Part shown: positions 1 to 8,015 of the stretch, one piece after another | How positions within the stretch are numbered: the first letter of the stretch is position 1 | How the letters are laid out: the number at the start of each line of letters is the position of its first letter | Assembly: GCA_009693435.1 (NCBI GenBank) | Contig: SHXF01000016.1 | Coordinates: forward strand, 1-53,947 | Length of the DNA stretch: 53,947 nucleotides | Reading direction: 5' to 3' | From: Betaproteobacteria bacterium | GTDB lineage: Bacteria > Pseudomonadota > Gammaproteobacteria > Burkholderiales > SG8-39 | The notes under the pieces: model-generated | Seen by the model: only the letters and a program-made list of their open reading frames with translations | The model's database searches: none | Told to the model about the DNA's origin: nothing | Made by a program: the position numbers and the translations under genes

Positions 1-160
1 GATGACCATCCGTAGATGATCAACCCACCGCGCCCGCGCAGCTTGCCTGTCAGCCGCCTTGCCACCTCCCTTGTGCCCTTCCAGGCTCATTCCTCAATGG
101 AATGTCGAGCCTTCCTCCAGGCTCATACCTCGTTGGACAAGACTTCCTGCCCTGCTCTGT

Positions 161-205
161 GCAACGGGTAAATTTCAGAACCCGTTGCAAAATGAATTTT
201 GCAAC
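161..205. repeat. Two overlapping perfect inverted repeats downstream of the hydrolase gene
   Basis: The first repeat has arms GCAACGGGT (161-169) and ACCCGTTGC (180-188). The second has arms GTTGCAAAA (184-192) and TTTTGCAAC (197-205) around a TGAA loop. They share GTTGC at 184-188, so only one hairpin can form fully at a time. They lie about 60 bp past the stop of the minus-strand hydrolase gene. They could act as a 3' RNA structure or as protein-binding palindromes. No uniform T-run follows, so this is not a classic intrinsic terminator. The rest of 1-264 shows no gene I can support. Confidence 0.6.
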
Positions 206-264
206 GACTGCCACAGGGGGGAGCTTGATGGAAAATTTTCCCGCTTTTTGAAACGGCCTCTTGC

Positions 265-1452
265 TCAGTCGACAATCAGCTTGCGCGACGCCATCCAGTC
301 CATGCAGGTATCGACCGCCTGCTGCAGCAGTTCCGGCTGGCCGACGTAATAGTGGGTAGCCTTCTTGATCGCGAGAAAGGTCTTGTCCTTGCTGCCCGCG
401 GCGTCGAAGATGCGCCGGGTGTGGGGCTGGGGCACCGCATCATCGGCGGTATTCTCGATCGCCAGCAGCGGCACCGAGATGCGCGAAGCCGCGTGCTCGC
501 CATGCGCGTTGGTATCGTCCAGCGACCACTGCGACAGCCAGGCGCGCAGGGTGGAAAATCGACCGATGCTGATCGGGCCGCTGTTCACGGTCTCGGGGTC
601 GCCGAGAAAACAGGTGCCGGGCTTGCGGTCGTTGGGCTCTATCGCCGGATCGAGAAAGCGCGGCTCGGCCATGGTCCGGTGCGTGACAAATCCCCGCTCC
701 AGTTCCTTGCCGCCGTCTTTTTTCAGACGGGCCAGCGTCTCCTTAACCCAGGCAGTACGACGGCGCAACCTCACCAGTTGCGCGGCGCGGAAGTGCGCCA
801 GGTAGTCCGCCGTATAAGGCGGCTTGTTCGGATTGCGCGGGTTGTAGATATCGAGTTCCACGATGCGGTCGTCCGGATCGTCCTCGTTGCGCACCGACGG
901 GTCGATCCAGTCGGCCAGCAACACCGCGCGCGACACGTGCGCCGCCTGGAATATCATACCGTCGCCCGGTATCAGTTTTGCGCCAGCGATGTCCACCGGA
1001 TCCCCGGCCGGGGTCTGCGTGATGTTCGGCCCTTCGGCCTGGGACTGGTAGAACAACGACAGCGAACCGCCGCCCGACCAGCCGACGATGACGATCTTCT
1101 CGTAACCCCACGCCTCTTTGGCGTGGCGTATGTAGGCGCCCAGGTCGAGTATCACCTTTTCGAAAATGAGCGGCGTGTCATTCTTGGCATAACGGCTGCC
1201 GGCGCACAGCACGTGCATGCCGTGCTCTGTCATGGCGCGCGGCATCGGCAGCAGCTGCAGTGTCGATGCCGGGTGCATGTACACCATCAGCGTCTTCGAC
1301 GGCTTGCCCTTGGGCACGAAGCGGATGCCCTCGAGGTTGACCATACCCTGGCTGCTGGCAAAGCCATACACCTCGCGAAACTGCGAGGTCTCCGCGTACT
1401 GCACATGCACCCATTCAGGCTGAACTTCATATTTCACGGACTGCGTCGCCAT
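265..1452 (-). CDS. Alpha/beta hydrolase family protein
   Basis: The 395-residue product has an alpha/beta-hydrolase nucleophile elbow, GWSGGG, with Ser126 as the likely nucleophile. A C-terminal NTADDAV stretch and the ATHYYVG segment could supply the acid and the catalytic His. No signal peptide is seen, so it is probably cytoplasmic. The ATG at 1452 has a good GGGGAGAG Shine-Dalgarno. It lies 35 bp after the Leu-type binding-protein gene on the same strand, so the two probably form one transcript and the hydrolase may act on the imported compound. The substrate (ester, amide or thioester) cannot be read from the sequence. The fold assignment is firm; the function is unknown. Confidence 0.85.
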   Translation of the reverse strand: MATQSVKYEVQPEWVHVQYAETSQFREVYGFASSQGMVNLEGIRFVPKGKPSKTLMVYMHPASTLQLLPMPRAMTEHGMHVLCAGSRYAKNDTPLIFEKVILDLGAYIRHAKEAWGYEKIVIVGWSGGGSLSLFYQSQAEGPNITQTPAGDPVDIAGAKLIPGDGMIFQAAHVSRAVLLADWIDPSVRNEDDPDDRIVELDIYNPRNPNKPPYTADYLAHFRAAQLVRLRRRTAWVKETLARLKKDGGKELERGFVTHRTMAEPRFLDPAIEPNDRKPGTCFLGDPETVNSGPISIGRFSTLRAWLSQWSLDDTNAHGEHAASRISVPLLAIENTADDAVPQPHTRRIFDAAGSKDKTFLAIKKATHYYVGQPELLQQAVDTCMDWMASRKLIVD

Positions 1453-1487
1453 TGCACTCTCCCCTGTATCTGAATTCGCGGCTGCCC

Positions 1488-2645
1488 CTATTTCGTTCCA
1501 ACGTGCAGGACCCGGCCCTGCTTGTCGCCTTCGTAGGCGCGCACCACCATGCCTTCGCCGTCAAAACCGGTGCGCTTGCCATCGCTGAAACCATAGGATG
1601 ATTTGGTGCTGCCGAGCACGCCCTTGTAGCCACTGGTGGCTTGCATCGCGCGGCGAACTTTTTCCTTGTCGGTGCTGCCCGCGCGCTGGATTGCATCGGC
1701 AGCCATCATCACGCCATCGTAGCCGTAGCCATTCATGTTGTAGCCCTCATGTCCCATCTCCTTGGCGAAACCGGCAAGGAACTGCTTGACTTGCGGTTTG
1801 GCCGGATCCCATGCATCGACAAAAATCACGCCGTTCAGCAGGCCCTTGCCCACCGTCATGTAGATAGGGACCGCCAGGTTGTAGTTGCCCAGCACGGGGG
1901 TTTTCATGCCGTACTGGCGGTAGGCTTTCAGGATCAGCAGGTTTTCCGAGGTCAGCAGGGTGGCGAGAAAGATCGAATCCGGTTTTGCCGCGCGCACTTT
2001 CTGCATCTGCGCTTCCGCCGAGGTGGAGCCGGCGGGCACCATTTCCTCGCTGACAACTTCAATCCCGGTTTTTTCCAGCTCTGCCTTGAACGCCTTGGCG
2101 GTGGCCTGGCTGATCGCCGAATTATCGGAGATCAGCGCCGCCCGCTTGTATTTCTTGTTGCGCGCATACGAAAGCAGGGTCGCAATCTGGGTCGACGCGA
2201 GCGGCCCGGTTTGCCAGAAATTCGGGTTGTTGACCTGGGTGGTCAGCGTGTCGACCGTGAGCGAAGGCGCCAGGTGCGGCGTCTTGGTCTCCAGCGTTAC
2301 CGATTGCGCCTGAATCGCGGCGGGCGTGTGCGTGATCGACAGGATAAAGGCGGCTCCCGCTTCGTCCAGCTTGCGCGCGGCGCTTGCGGACAGGTCGGGT
2401 TTGCTCTGGTCGTCTTCAATCAGCAGTTCCACCTTCTTGCCGAGGATGCCACCCTTTGCATTGAGCTCCTTCGCCGCGTATATGGCTCCCTGTGAAATCG
2501 GTTCCGACCACGCCTTGGCGAAGCCGACGCGGTCGGTGATGATGCCTATCTTGATGGTTTCCTGCGCTGCGGCGGGCGCGCTGATGGCAAGCGCCATTAC
2601 AGAACAGGCGAGCAGGCACGAAAACGCGTATCCGGCATTAATCAT
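1488..2645 (-). CDS. Branched-chain amino acid-type ABC transporter substrate-binding protein
   Basis: This 385-residue periplasmic protein starts with a clear signal peptide: hydrophobic core, then SAPAAAQ as cleavage region, followed by ETIKIGIITD, the usual mature N-terminus of the Leu/Ile/Val-binding family (Peripla_BP_6). The ATG at 2645 was chosen because GAGGAGG lies just upstream and the signal peptide follows at once; a longer frame reaching 2939 has no such features. No LivHMGF-type permease or ATPase genes are nearby, so it is an orphan receptor that must use components encoded elsewhere. These proteins bind amino acids, amides, urea or aromatic acids, and the ligand here is unknown. 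It is probably cotranscribed with the hydrolase downstream. Confidence 0.88.
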   Translation of the reverse strand: MINAGYAFSCLLACSVMALAISAPAAAQETIKIGIITDRVGFAKAWSEPISQGAIYAAKELNAKGGILGKKVELLIEDDQSKPDLSASAARKLDEAGAAFILSITHTPAAIQAQSVTLETKTPHLAPSLTVDTLTTQVNNPNFWQTGPLASTQIATLLSYARNKKYKRAALISDNSAISQATAKAFKAELEKTGIEVVSEEMVPAGSTSAEAQMQKVRAAKPDSIFLATLLTSENLLILKAYRQYGMKTPVLGNYNLAVPIYMTVGKGLLNGVIFVDAWDPAKPQVKQFLAGFAKEMGHEGYNMNGYGYDGVMMAADAIQRAGSTDKEKVRRAMQATSGYKGVLGSTKSSYGFSDGKRTGFDGEGMVVRAYEGDKQGRVLHVGTK

Positions 2646-2761
2646 GGCTATCCTCCTCGGGGAACTGCGGGGAGTGTAGCAGCTTGATTTACACATCCTC
2701 CGTGAATGCTTCGGGTGGTGTTTCAGCTTGTCGCGGCGCCGTTGCCGCGGCACGCCTGCCG

Positions 2762-2881
2762 AACGAGACCCATGCTGAGGAAGCCAGCGGCAACCCGGCC
2801 GGTGATGCGCTCCAACTCGCCCTGAGTCACTTCGCCCTCTGGACTCACGAGCGCCCGGCGATCCGCGAAGCGCGCGAAGAC
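2762..2881 (-). pseudogene. Possible remnant of an AMP-forming acyl-CoA ligase N-terminus
   Basis: Read on the minus strand, this stretch encodes FARFADRRALVSPEG, then a GELERITGRVAAGFLSMGL-like segment. It resembles the N-terminal region of AMP-dependent acyl-CoA synthetases (FADRPALV...YAELEARANRLAAGLLARGV). There is no start of its own beyond the adjacent terminator, and the frame loses similarity after about 40 residues. This fits a decayed fragment in the 363-bp space between the small secreted-protein gene and the Leu-type binding-protein gene. The call rests on recalled family similarity only. Confidence 0.35.
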
Positions 2882-2891
2882 CGGAGCGGAC

Positions 2892-2923
2892 AAAAAAACG
2901 GCCGCGGAGATCATCCGCGGCCG
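2892..2923 (-). terminator. Intrinsic terminator of the small secreted-protein gene
   Basis: On the minus strand a perfect 10-bp stem (CGGCCGCGGA / TCCGCGGCCG, 5-nt loop) is followed directly by seven T residues (plus-strand A-run 2892-2898). It lies about 85 bp past the stop at 3009. Confidence 0.88.
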
Positions 2924-3008
2924 TCGCACGGTACTGCACATTCGACTGCTTGTTCTCGCGCCGGCACTCGCTTTCGCTCGTGCAGGCAACAAAATCGGCG
3001 GTCTTTGA

Positions 3009-3158
3009 TCAGCCCCCGCGGACCCCTGAGGTCGAGGAGGCGCCGGATCCACTCGATCCGTCTGCCGACTTCATCTTCGCGCCGGTACAGGCGGAAGCGG
3101 TACCGCTCGCCACTGCAAACACAATGACCGCAGCCAAGCAAAGCAATCGACTAGACAT
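3009..3158 (-). CDS. Small secreted protein, possible lipoprotein, unknown function
   Basis: The 49-residue product begins MSSRLLCLAAVIVF and has a hydrophobic core ending in ASACTG, then a Lys/Ser/Gly-rich tail. SAC resembles a lipobox, but the -3 residue is Ala rather than Leu, so it could be lipidated or simply cleaved. The start at 3158 is supported by AAAGGAGGTGA, a nearly perfect anti-SD match, so it should be well translated. An intrinsic terminator follows, so this looks like a real single-gene unit. Its role is unknown. It is divergent from the TAXI-family gene. Confidence 0.62.
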   Translation of the reverse strand: MSSRLLCLAAVIVFAVASGTASACTGAKMKSADGSSGSGASSTSGVRGG

Positions 3159-3327
3159 CGGATCACCTCCTTTCTCTAAATGACGGCACATGCCGTGACC
3201 GAAAAGATATCAGACCTCGGGCAAGGAAACAATTCCATAAAGTGCAACGGGATGTAAGAATGCCGCGTAGCGCCCGAAGATTGGCAGGCCTTGGATTGGC
3301 TTGCACGGGCGGAATTCGGGATCAATC

Positions 3328-4653
3328 ATGCGCCGCATCAACCTTCGCACCATATCGAAACGCGACCTCGCGCTCATCGTCATCCCGGTGCTGCTTGCCG
3401 TGGTGCTGGCCTTCGTCATTGCCTACCAGTTCGTCAAACCCGCGCCGCCCGATAGCTTCGTCATCAGCACCGGCTCGGAGTCGGGTGCCTACCATGCGTT
3501 TGCAAAACGCTACCAGAAAATCCTGGCGCGCCAGGGCATCACGCTGGAGTTGCGGCCGTCATCGGGCTCTGTCGAAAATCTGAAGCGCCTGAGGGACAAC
3601 GGCGCGGGCGTGGACGCGGGCTTCTACCAGTCGGGTACCGGCAACCCCGCCGACAACACGGACACCGAATTATTTACACTGGGCTCGGTCTATTACGAGC
3701 CGGTCTGGGTGTTTTACCGCGGCGCGAGGACCGTGGATCGCCTGCTGCAAATACGCGGAAGGCGCATCGCCGTGGGGCCGCCCGGCAGCGGCAGCCGCAT
3801 GCTGGCGACGCAGTTGCTCAGCGCCAACGAGGCAGCGCGTCCGCCGACGCAACTGCTCGACCTCTCGGGTGACGCGGCGGCGCTGGCGCTGCGGCGCGGC
3901 GCGGTGGACGCCGTGCTGGCAGTGGGCGGTCCCGAGTCCAAGGTAGTCAGGGACCTGCTCGCCGACCGGCAGGTGCGCCTCATGAGTTTCAACCGCGCCG
4001 CCGCCTATACGCGCAAGTTTCCGTTTTTGACCGCGGTCACGCTGCCGCACGGTTCGATAGACCTGGTGCATGATGTGCCGCCTGCAGACACGCTGCTGCT
4101 CGCACCGAGCGCCAACATCCTGGTTCGGGAGGGTCTGCACCCGGCGCTGGTCGACCTGCTGATGCAGGCGATCGCCGAAGTGCACGGCTCGGCGGGGGTG
4201 TTCCAGAAGCCAGGGGAATTCCCGTCGGTGCGCGATTCAACATTTCCGTCCAGCCCGGAAGCGCAGCGTTTCTACAAAGCCGGGCCGCCGTTTCTGCAGC
4301 GTTATCTGCCGTTCTGGGCAGCCACGCTCATCGACCGTATTGTGGTACTGCTGGTGCCGCTGATCGTCGTATTGCTGCCGGCGATCCGCTTCGCGCCGGC
4401 ACTGTATACGTGGCGCATCCGGTCGATCATCACCAAGTGGTACGGCGAGCTGAAACTGCTGGAAATCGAAATAAAGGAGCATTTCGCGGCGGATCGCAAC
4501 GAGGAGTTCATGAAACGCCTGAATGCCCTGGAAAATCTCGTCAACACGCGGCCGATACCGCTGCGCTTCACCGACCAGTTGTACACGCTGCGCCAGCACA
4601 TCCAAATGGTGCGCGACATTCTGCTCGGCACGCGCCCTCCTGGCGCCGCGTGA
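3328..4653 (+). CDS. TAXI-family TRAP-type solute receptor, membrane-anchored
   Basis: The 441-residue product has a TAXI-receptor core (FVISTGSESGAYHAFA, PSSGSVENLKRL, VGPPGSGSR). Instead of a cleavable signal it carries an N-terminal hydrophobic helix (about residues 14-36) with no obvious cleavage site, and a second hydrophobic segment near 333-355 (IVVLLVPLIVVLLPAI). A charged, probably helical cytoplasmic tail of about 85 residues follows. This implies a binding domain displayed in the periplasm by two anchors, not a free receptor. No DctM-type permease gene is adjacent. The ATG at 3328 was preferred over 3301 because MRRINLRT leads directly into the first helix; the SD is weak. Ligand unknown; it could signal rather than transport. 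Confidence 0.82.
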   Translation: MRRINLRTISKRDLALIVIPVLLAVVLAFVIAYQFVKPAPPDSFVISTGSESGAYHAFAKRYQKILARQGITLELRPSSGSVENLKRLRDNGAGVDAGFYQSGTGNPADNTDTELFTLGSVYYEPVWVFYRGARTVDRLLQIRGRRIAVGPPGSGSRMLATQLLSANEAARPPTQLLDLSGDAAALALRRGAVDAVLAVGGPESKVVRDLLADRQVRLMSFNRAAAYTRKFPFLTAVTLPHGSIDLVHDVPPADTLLLAPSANILVREGLHPALVDLLMQAIAEVHGSAGVFQKPGEFPSVRDSTFPSSPEAQRFYKAGPPFLQRYLPFWAATLIDRIVVLLVPLIVVLLPAIRFAPALYTWRIRSIITKWYGELKLLEIEIKEHFAADRNEEFMKRLNALENLVNTRPIPLRFTDQLYTLRQHIQMVRDILLGTRPPGAA

Positions 4654-4680
4654 CCTGGCGGCGCGGCTGGTAACGGGCGT

Positions 4681-5664
4681 TCAGGGCAGCACGCGCACGT
4701 CTTTCACCAGTTCCAGGGTGTAGGCCTTGCGGTAGTCCAGATCCGGCTTCACCAGGCCTCCTTGCACCATGAAGTCGAAGGTCCGCTTCCAGCGCTCGTC
4801 GGTCATCGTCATGATGCCGGACTTGGCCGCATCGCCGCCTCCGACGATGCCGTATTGCTTCATCCGCGAGATGCCGAATGCGATCAGGTCGTCACCCATT
4901 TGCGGATTGTCCTTTTTGATCAACGCATTTCCCGGAGCAGGATTGGCGAGGTAGCTCTTCCATCCTTCGGCTGTCGCCCGGATGAAACGACTCACCGCGT
5001 CCTTGCGTTTTGCCAGTGTGTCGCGCGTGGCGATCACCGTTTCCGCATAAGGCGGATAGCCCAGGTCGGCGAGCAGAAACACCACCGGCTTGATACCCGC
5101 CTTTTCGATGGAAAACGGCTCTGACGTTGCGTAGCCCTGCTGCGACAGCTTCTTGTCGACGAGAAAAGGCTGCACGCTGAACGCATAGGGGCGCTTCTGT
5201 TCCTCGGCGAAACCATAGCGCGTGCGCAGCCATGGCCAGAAGGTGGTGTCGCTGGCCGAACTTATCGCGATCGGCCGGCCCTTCAGGTCCTCCAGCCTGC
5301 TGACCCCCGGATGCGACACGATCACCGCCGGGTCTTTCTGGAATGCCGCCGCGACGGTGACCACGGGCAAGTCCTGTTCAACCGCCTTGAGCGTTTGCAT
5401 GTCGTAGCCCATGAACAGGTCCATTTGCTTTGCCAGCAGCAGTTGCATGCCGTTCACCTGCGGTCCGCCCATGCGAATCTGCACATCCAGACCGTGCTTT
5501 CTGTAGGTGCCTTCCGCCACCGCCTGATAGAACCCGCCGTGCTCGGCTTGCGCCAGCCAGTTGGTGCCGAATACCAGTTTGTCCAGTGGCGCCGACTGCG
5601 CAAGCGCCTGCGCTGCAGCCAGCATTGCCGCCGCCATTCCCGACCACATGACCAGACGTTTCAT
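4681..5664 (-). CDS. NMT1/SsuA-type ABC transporter substrate-binding protein
   Basis: The 327-residue product has a signal peptide (AAAMLAAAQALAQS) and the NMT1/THI5-like fold signature LVFGTNWLAQAEHGGFYQAVAEG...GLDVQIRMGG. This family binds pyrimidine precursors, sulfonates, riboflavin-like compounds and similar ligands. It is the last gene of a minus-strand series after the cognate ATPase and permease, 84 bp downstream of the permease. The series also holds xdhABC and a guaD fragment, which suggests, as inference, a purine or related heterocycle as ligand. The ATG at 5664 is followed directly by the signal peptide. Confidence 0.88.
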   Translation of the reverse strand: MKRLVMWSGMAAAMLAAAQALAQSAPLDKLVFGTNWLAQAEHGGFYQAVAEGTYRKHGLDVQIRMGGPQVNGMQLLLAKQMDLFMGYDMQTLKAVEQDLPVVTVAAAFQKDPAVIVSHPGVSRLEDLKGRPIAISSASDTTFWPWLRTRYGFAEEQKRPYAFSVQPFLVDKKLSQQGYATSEPFSIEKAGIKPVVFLLADLGYPPYAETVIATRDTLAKRKDAVSRFIRATAEGWKSYLANPAPGNALIKKDNPQMGDDLIAFGISRMKQYGIVGGGDAAKSGIMTMTDERWKRTFDFMVQGGLVKPDLDYRKAYTLELVKDVRVLP

Positions 5665-5728
5665 TGACTATGCTCCATTCGAAGGTGAATCGCCGTTGAT
5701 CGTATCGCAATCGCGGCCCGGCTTCATG

Positions 5729-5756
5729 CGATGCTCAGGTTTCGATGCTCAGGTTT
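5729..5756. repeat. 14-bp perfect tandem duplication over the permease stop codon
   Basis: Two identical 14-bp units (CGATGCTCAGGTTT on the plus strand) occupy 5729-5742 and 5743-5756. The permease stop codon (5749-5751) lies in the second unit, so the copy lies just past the reading frame and duplicates the last codons and stop. Confidence 0.9.
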
Positions 5757-6549
5757 CCGGCGCGACTTCGCTTTCATGCCAGCTTTGCAGCGCCAGGCGC
5801 GACAGCCACACCATCGCCGCGAACAGCACGACGCCGGCCACGGTGATCAACAGCAGCGCGGCGAACATGCGCGGGATATTGACCTGCATGCCGGCCAGCA
5901 GGATCTGGTATGCAAGCCCAGCCGATGACCCGCCGGTGCCGGCGATGAATTCGGCCACCACCGCGCCGATCAGCGCGAGGCCGCTGGATATGCGCAGGCC
6001 TCCGAAAAAATACGGCAGCGCGCTGGGGATGCGCAACCGGACCAGCGTCTGCAGTCGCGATGCATGGTGCATGCGGAACAGGCTCACCAGGCCCGGATTG
6101 ACGCTGCGCAGGCCCAGCGTCGTGTTGGAAATGACCGGAAAGATCGCGACGATGGTGGCGCACAGCGCAAGAGCGAACTGCGTGTCATCGACCCAGATGA
6201 TGATCAGCGGCGCGATGGCGACTATGGGCGTGACCTGCAGCAGCACTGCGTAGGGGAAAAAACTCCGCTCTATCCAGCGGCTCTGCACGAACAGAAAAGC
6301 GACCAGCGTGCCGCCCACTACCGCGAGCGTGAACGCGATGAAGGTGATTTTCAGGGTGGCGAAGAGCGAGCGGACCAGCAGTTCGCGATCCGCCACCAAC
6401 GTCTCTAGAACAAGGGCCGGCGAAGGCACGATGTATTTCGGCACTTCCAGCAGCACGACCAAACCTTGCCACAGCGCCAGCAGCAGCAGGCCCACCACTA
6501 CCGGCGGCGCATATTCGTTCAGGGTGCGGCCCACTGCGGAGCCGGTCAT
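5749..6549 (-). CDS. ABC transporter permease, SsuC/TauC type
   Basis: The 266-residue inner-membrane protein has about six hydrophobic segments. It carries a BPD_transp_1 core with an EAA-like loop around LRIPSALPYFFGGLRISSGLALIGAVVAEF, as in SsuC/ThiX permeases. The start overlaps the ATPase stop by 4 bp (ATGA at 6546-6549), so translation is coupled. It is the channel partner of the ATPase upstream and the binding protein downstream. A 14-bp tandem duplication covers its stop codon without altering the protein. Confidence 0.9.
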   Translation of the reverse strand: MTGSAVGRTLNEYAPPVVVGLLLLALWQGLVVLLEVPKYIVPSPALVLETLVADRELLVRSLFATLKITFIAFTLAVVGGTLVAFLFVQSRWIERSFFPYAVLLQVTPIVAIAPLIIIWVDDTQFALALCATIVAIFPVISNTTLGLRSVNPGLVSLFRMHHASRLQTLVRLRIPSALPYFFGGLRISSGLALIGAVVAEFIAGTGGSSAGLAYQILLAGMQVNIPRMFAALLLITVAGVVLFAAMVWLSRLALQSWHESEVAPET

Positions 6550-7445
6550 GTCTTTAGTACAGCGCCTGCATCGCCGCCGGCGCTGGCCAGGGCCAGCAAC
6601 TCGGCAAGCCTGCGGCAGTGCGCGGCAAACCTGTCCGAAACACGGAAAGACTCGGTGCGCGGATGCGGTTCGTCGATGACGATTTCACCAGTAATCCTGC
6701 CGGGCCCGGCCGCCATCACCACCACCCGCGTCGAAAGGAACACCGCCTCGTAGATGCTGTGCGTGACGAAGACGATGGTCAGCGCCTTTTCCCACCACAG
6801 TCCGATCAGGTCGGCATCGAGCCTGTTGCGCGTGATTTCGTCCAGCGCCCCGAACGGTTCGTCCATCAACAGCAGATTCGGCCCGGTGGCGAGGGCACGT
6901 GCGATCGACACGCGCATTTTCATGCCGCCGGATAACTGGCGCGGGTAGAGCGCGCCGGCATCCTCCAGGCCCACCATTTTTAGCGACTGCGCGACACGTG
7001 CTTCGGCAGCGACACGATTCATGCCATCGAGGTCCAGCGGCAGGCGCACATTCGCATTGACTCGAGCCCATGGCATGAGCGTCGCGTCCTGGAACACAAA
7101 TGCAAGCTTGCGGCCAATGGCGGCGCCAACCGGCTTCATACCCGGCGCCGCCCCCCACAATCGCAAGCGGCCGGCGCTGGGCGCACTCAACCCGGCAATC
7201 AGATTCAGCAAGGTGCTCTTGCCGCAGCCCGAGGGACCCAGCAGGGTGACCAGTTCCCCTTCGCGCACCTGAAGGGTCAGCGGCGCTAGCGCGCGCGTCC
7301 CGTTCGGAAAAACCTTCTCGACGGCGTTGATCTCGACCACAAGCGGCGCCTCGGCGGGGGTTGCCGATGGTCCCGCCGCGGGGTCGGCTGCGGTTTCGAC
7401 CAGGCGTGCGGGTACGCGCGCAGCCAGGGTGTCATCGGGTTTCAT
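6546..7445 (-). CDS. ABC transporter ATP-binding protein, SsuB/TauB type
   Basis: The 299-residue ATPase has Walker A GPSGCGKST, signature LSGGMKMRVSIARAL and Walker B LLLMDEPFGALDE, followed by the switch His in FVTHS. It matches the nitrate/sulfonate/taurine subfamily that pairs with NMT1-type binding proteins. An N-terminal extension of about 35 residues, rich in Ala and Pro, precedes the domain. The start at 7445 lies 9 bp after the guaD fragment, so it belongs to the xdhABC-guaD'-transporter series. It energises import at the cytoplasmic face. Confidence 0.9.
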   Translation of the reverse strand: MKPDDTLAARVPARLVETAADPAAGPSATPAEAPLVVEINAVEKVFPNGTRALAPLTLQVREGELVTLLGPSGCGKSTLLNLIAGLSAPSAGRLRLWGAAPGMKPVGAAIGRKLAFVFQDATLMPWARVNANVRLPLDLDGMNRVAAEARVAQSLKMVGLEDAGALYPRQLSGGMKMRVSIARALATGPNLLLMDEPFGALDEITRNRLDADLIGLWWEKALTIVFVTHSIYEAVFLSTRVVVMAAGPGRITGEIVIDEPHPRTESFRVSDRFAAHCRRLAELLALASAGGDAGAVLKT

Positions 7446-7454
7446 CGCGTCCCA

Positions 7455-7946
7455 TCAGAACACGGTTTCGCGCTGCCACGCCTTCGCGCCGAGGATGTGA
7501 GTGGCGACAGTCGCGCGGTCGTCGCCCAGCATCATCAGGGCGAAGAGTTTCGCTTCTATGGTCTCGCAGCGTTCGCTGCGCTTGGCGAGCAGCGGCGTTG
7601 CGGCCGGGTCCAGCACCACCACATCGGCTTCCTTGCCGGGTTCGAGATTGCCGATGTGCGCAGCGACACCGAGCGAGCGCGCTCCGCCCAATGTAGCCAG
7701 GTAAAACGCATCGGCGGGCGTCATGCCCCAGTTCGCGCACTGCGCCACCTTGTAGGCTTCGTTCAGCGTCTGGAGCATGGAGAGGCTGGTGCCACCGCCG
7801 ACGTCGGTTGCCATGGCGAAATGCATGCCGGCAGCGCGCGCTTTGGCGCCTTCGACCGCGGGGTCGCCAAGGAAATGCACGAATTCGCCTCTGAGCGCGT
7901 GCATGCCGGTGGTGGATGATCGCGCTTTCTCAGCGCTGCTGCTCAC
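7455..7946 (-). pseudogene. guaD: 5'-truncated guanine deaminase (C-terminal third)
   Basis: The 163-residue frame corresponds only to the C-terminal third of guanine deaminase, an enzyme of about 430-450 residues that turns guanine into xanthine. Recognisable parts are FAMATDVGGGTS, which holds the metal-binding Asp, SMLQTLNEAYKVAQ, and the amidohydrolase end EADVVVLDP. The N-terminal HxH and the two central His metal ligands are missing, so it cannot be an active deaminase. The first 20 residues, from a GTG at 7946, do not match the family and appear to come from out-of-frame sequence next to a deletion. Its position after xdhC is where an intact guaD commonly sits in related bacteria. A separate function for the fragment is unlikely. 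Confidence 0.82.
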
Positions 7947-7959
7947 TTCGCCCCCGTTT

Positions 7960-7987
7960 GGTCACACCCGGACTAGCCGGAGTGACC
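7960..7987. repeat. Inverted repeat between xdhC and the guaD fragment
   Basis: Arms GGTCAC (7960-7965) and GTGACC (7982-7987) pair, with further CCGG/CCGG pairing inside. It lies about 30 bp past the xdhC stop and next to the guaD deletion point. It may be a 3' stem-loop of the xdh transcript or a scar. There is no T-run. Confidence 0.45.
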
Positions 7988-8015
7988 GGATCCGCTGCGA
8001 CCCGCGAGAGTCCCG

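Noticed and set aside
352..1473. 373-residue plus-strand frame opposite the hydrolase
   Set aside because: Antisense shadow; no motif, no SD, and the minus-strand hydrolase has a clear nucleophile elbow.
7455..7946. Complete short amidohydrolase
   Set aside because: The fragment lacks three of the metal-binding His positions and begins with residues unlike any guaD, so a truncated gene is the better reading.
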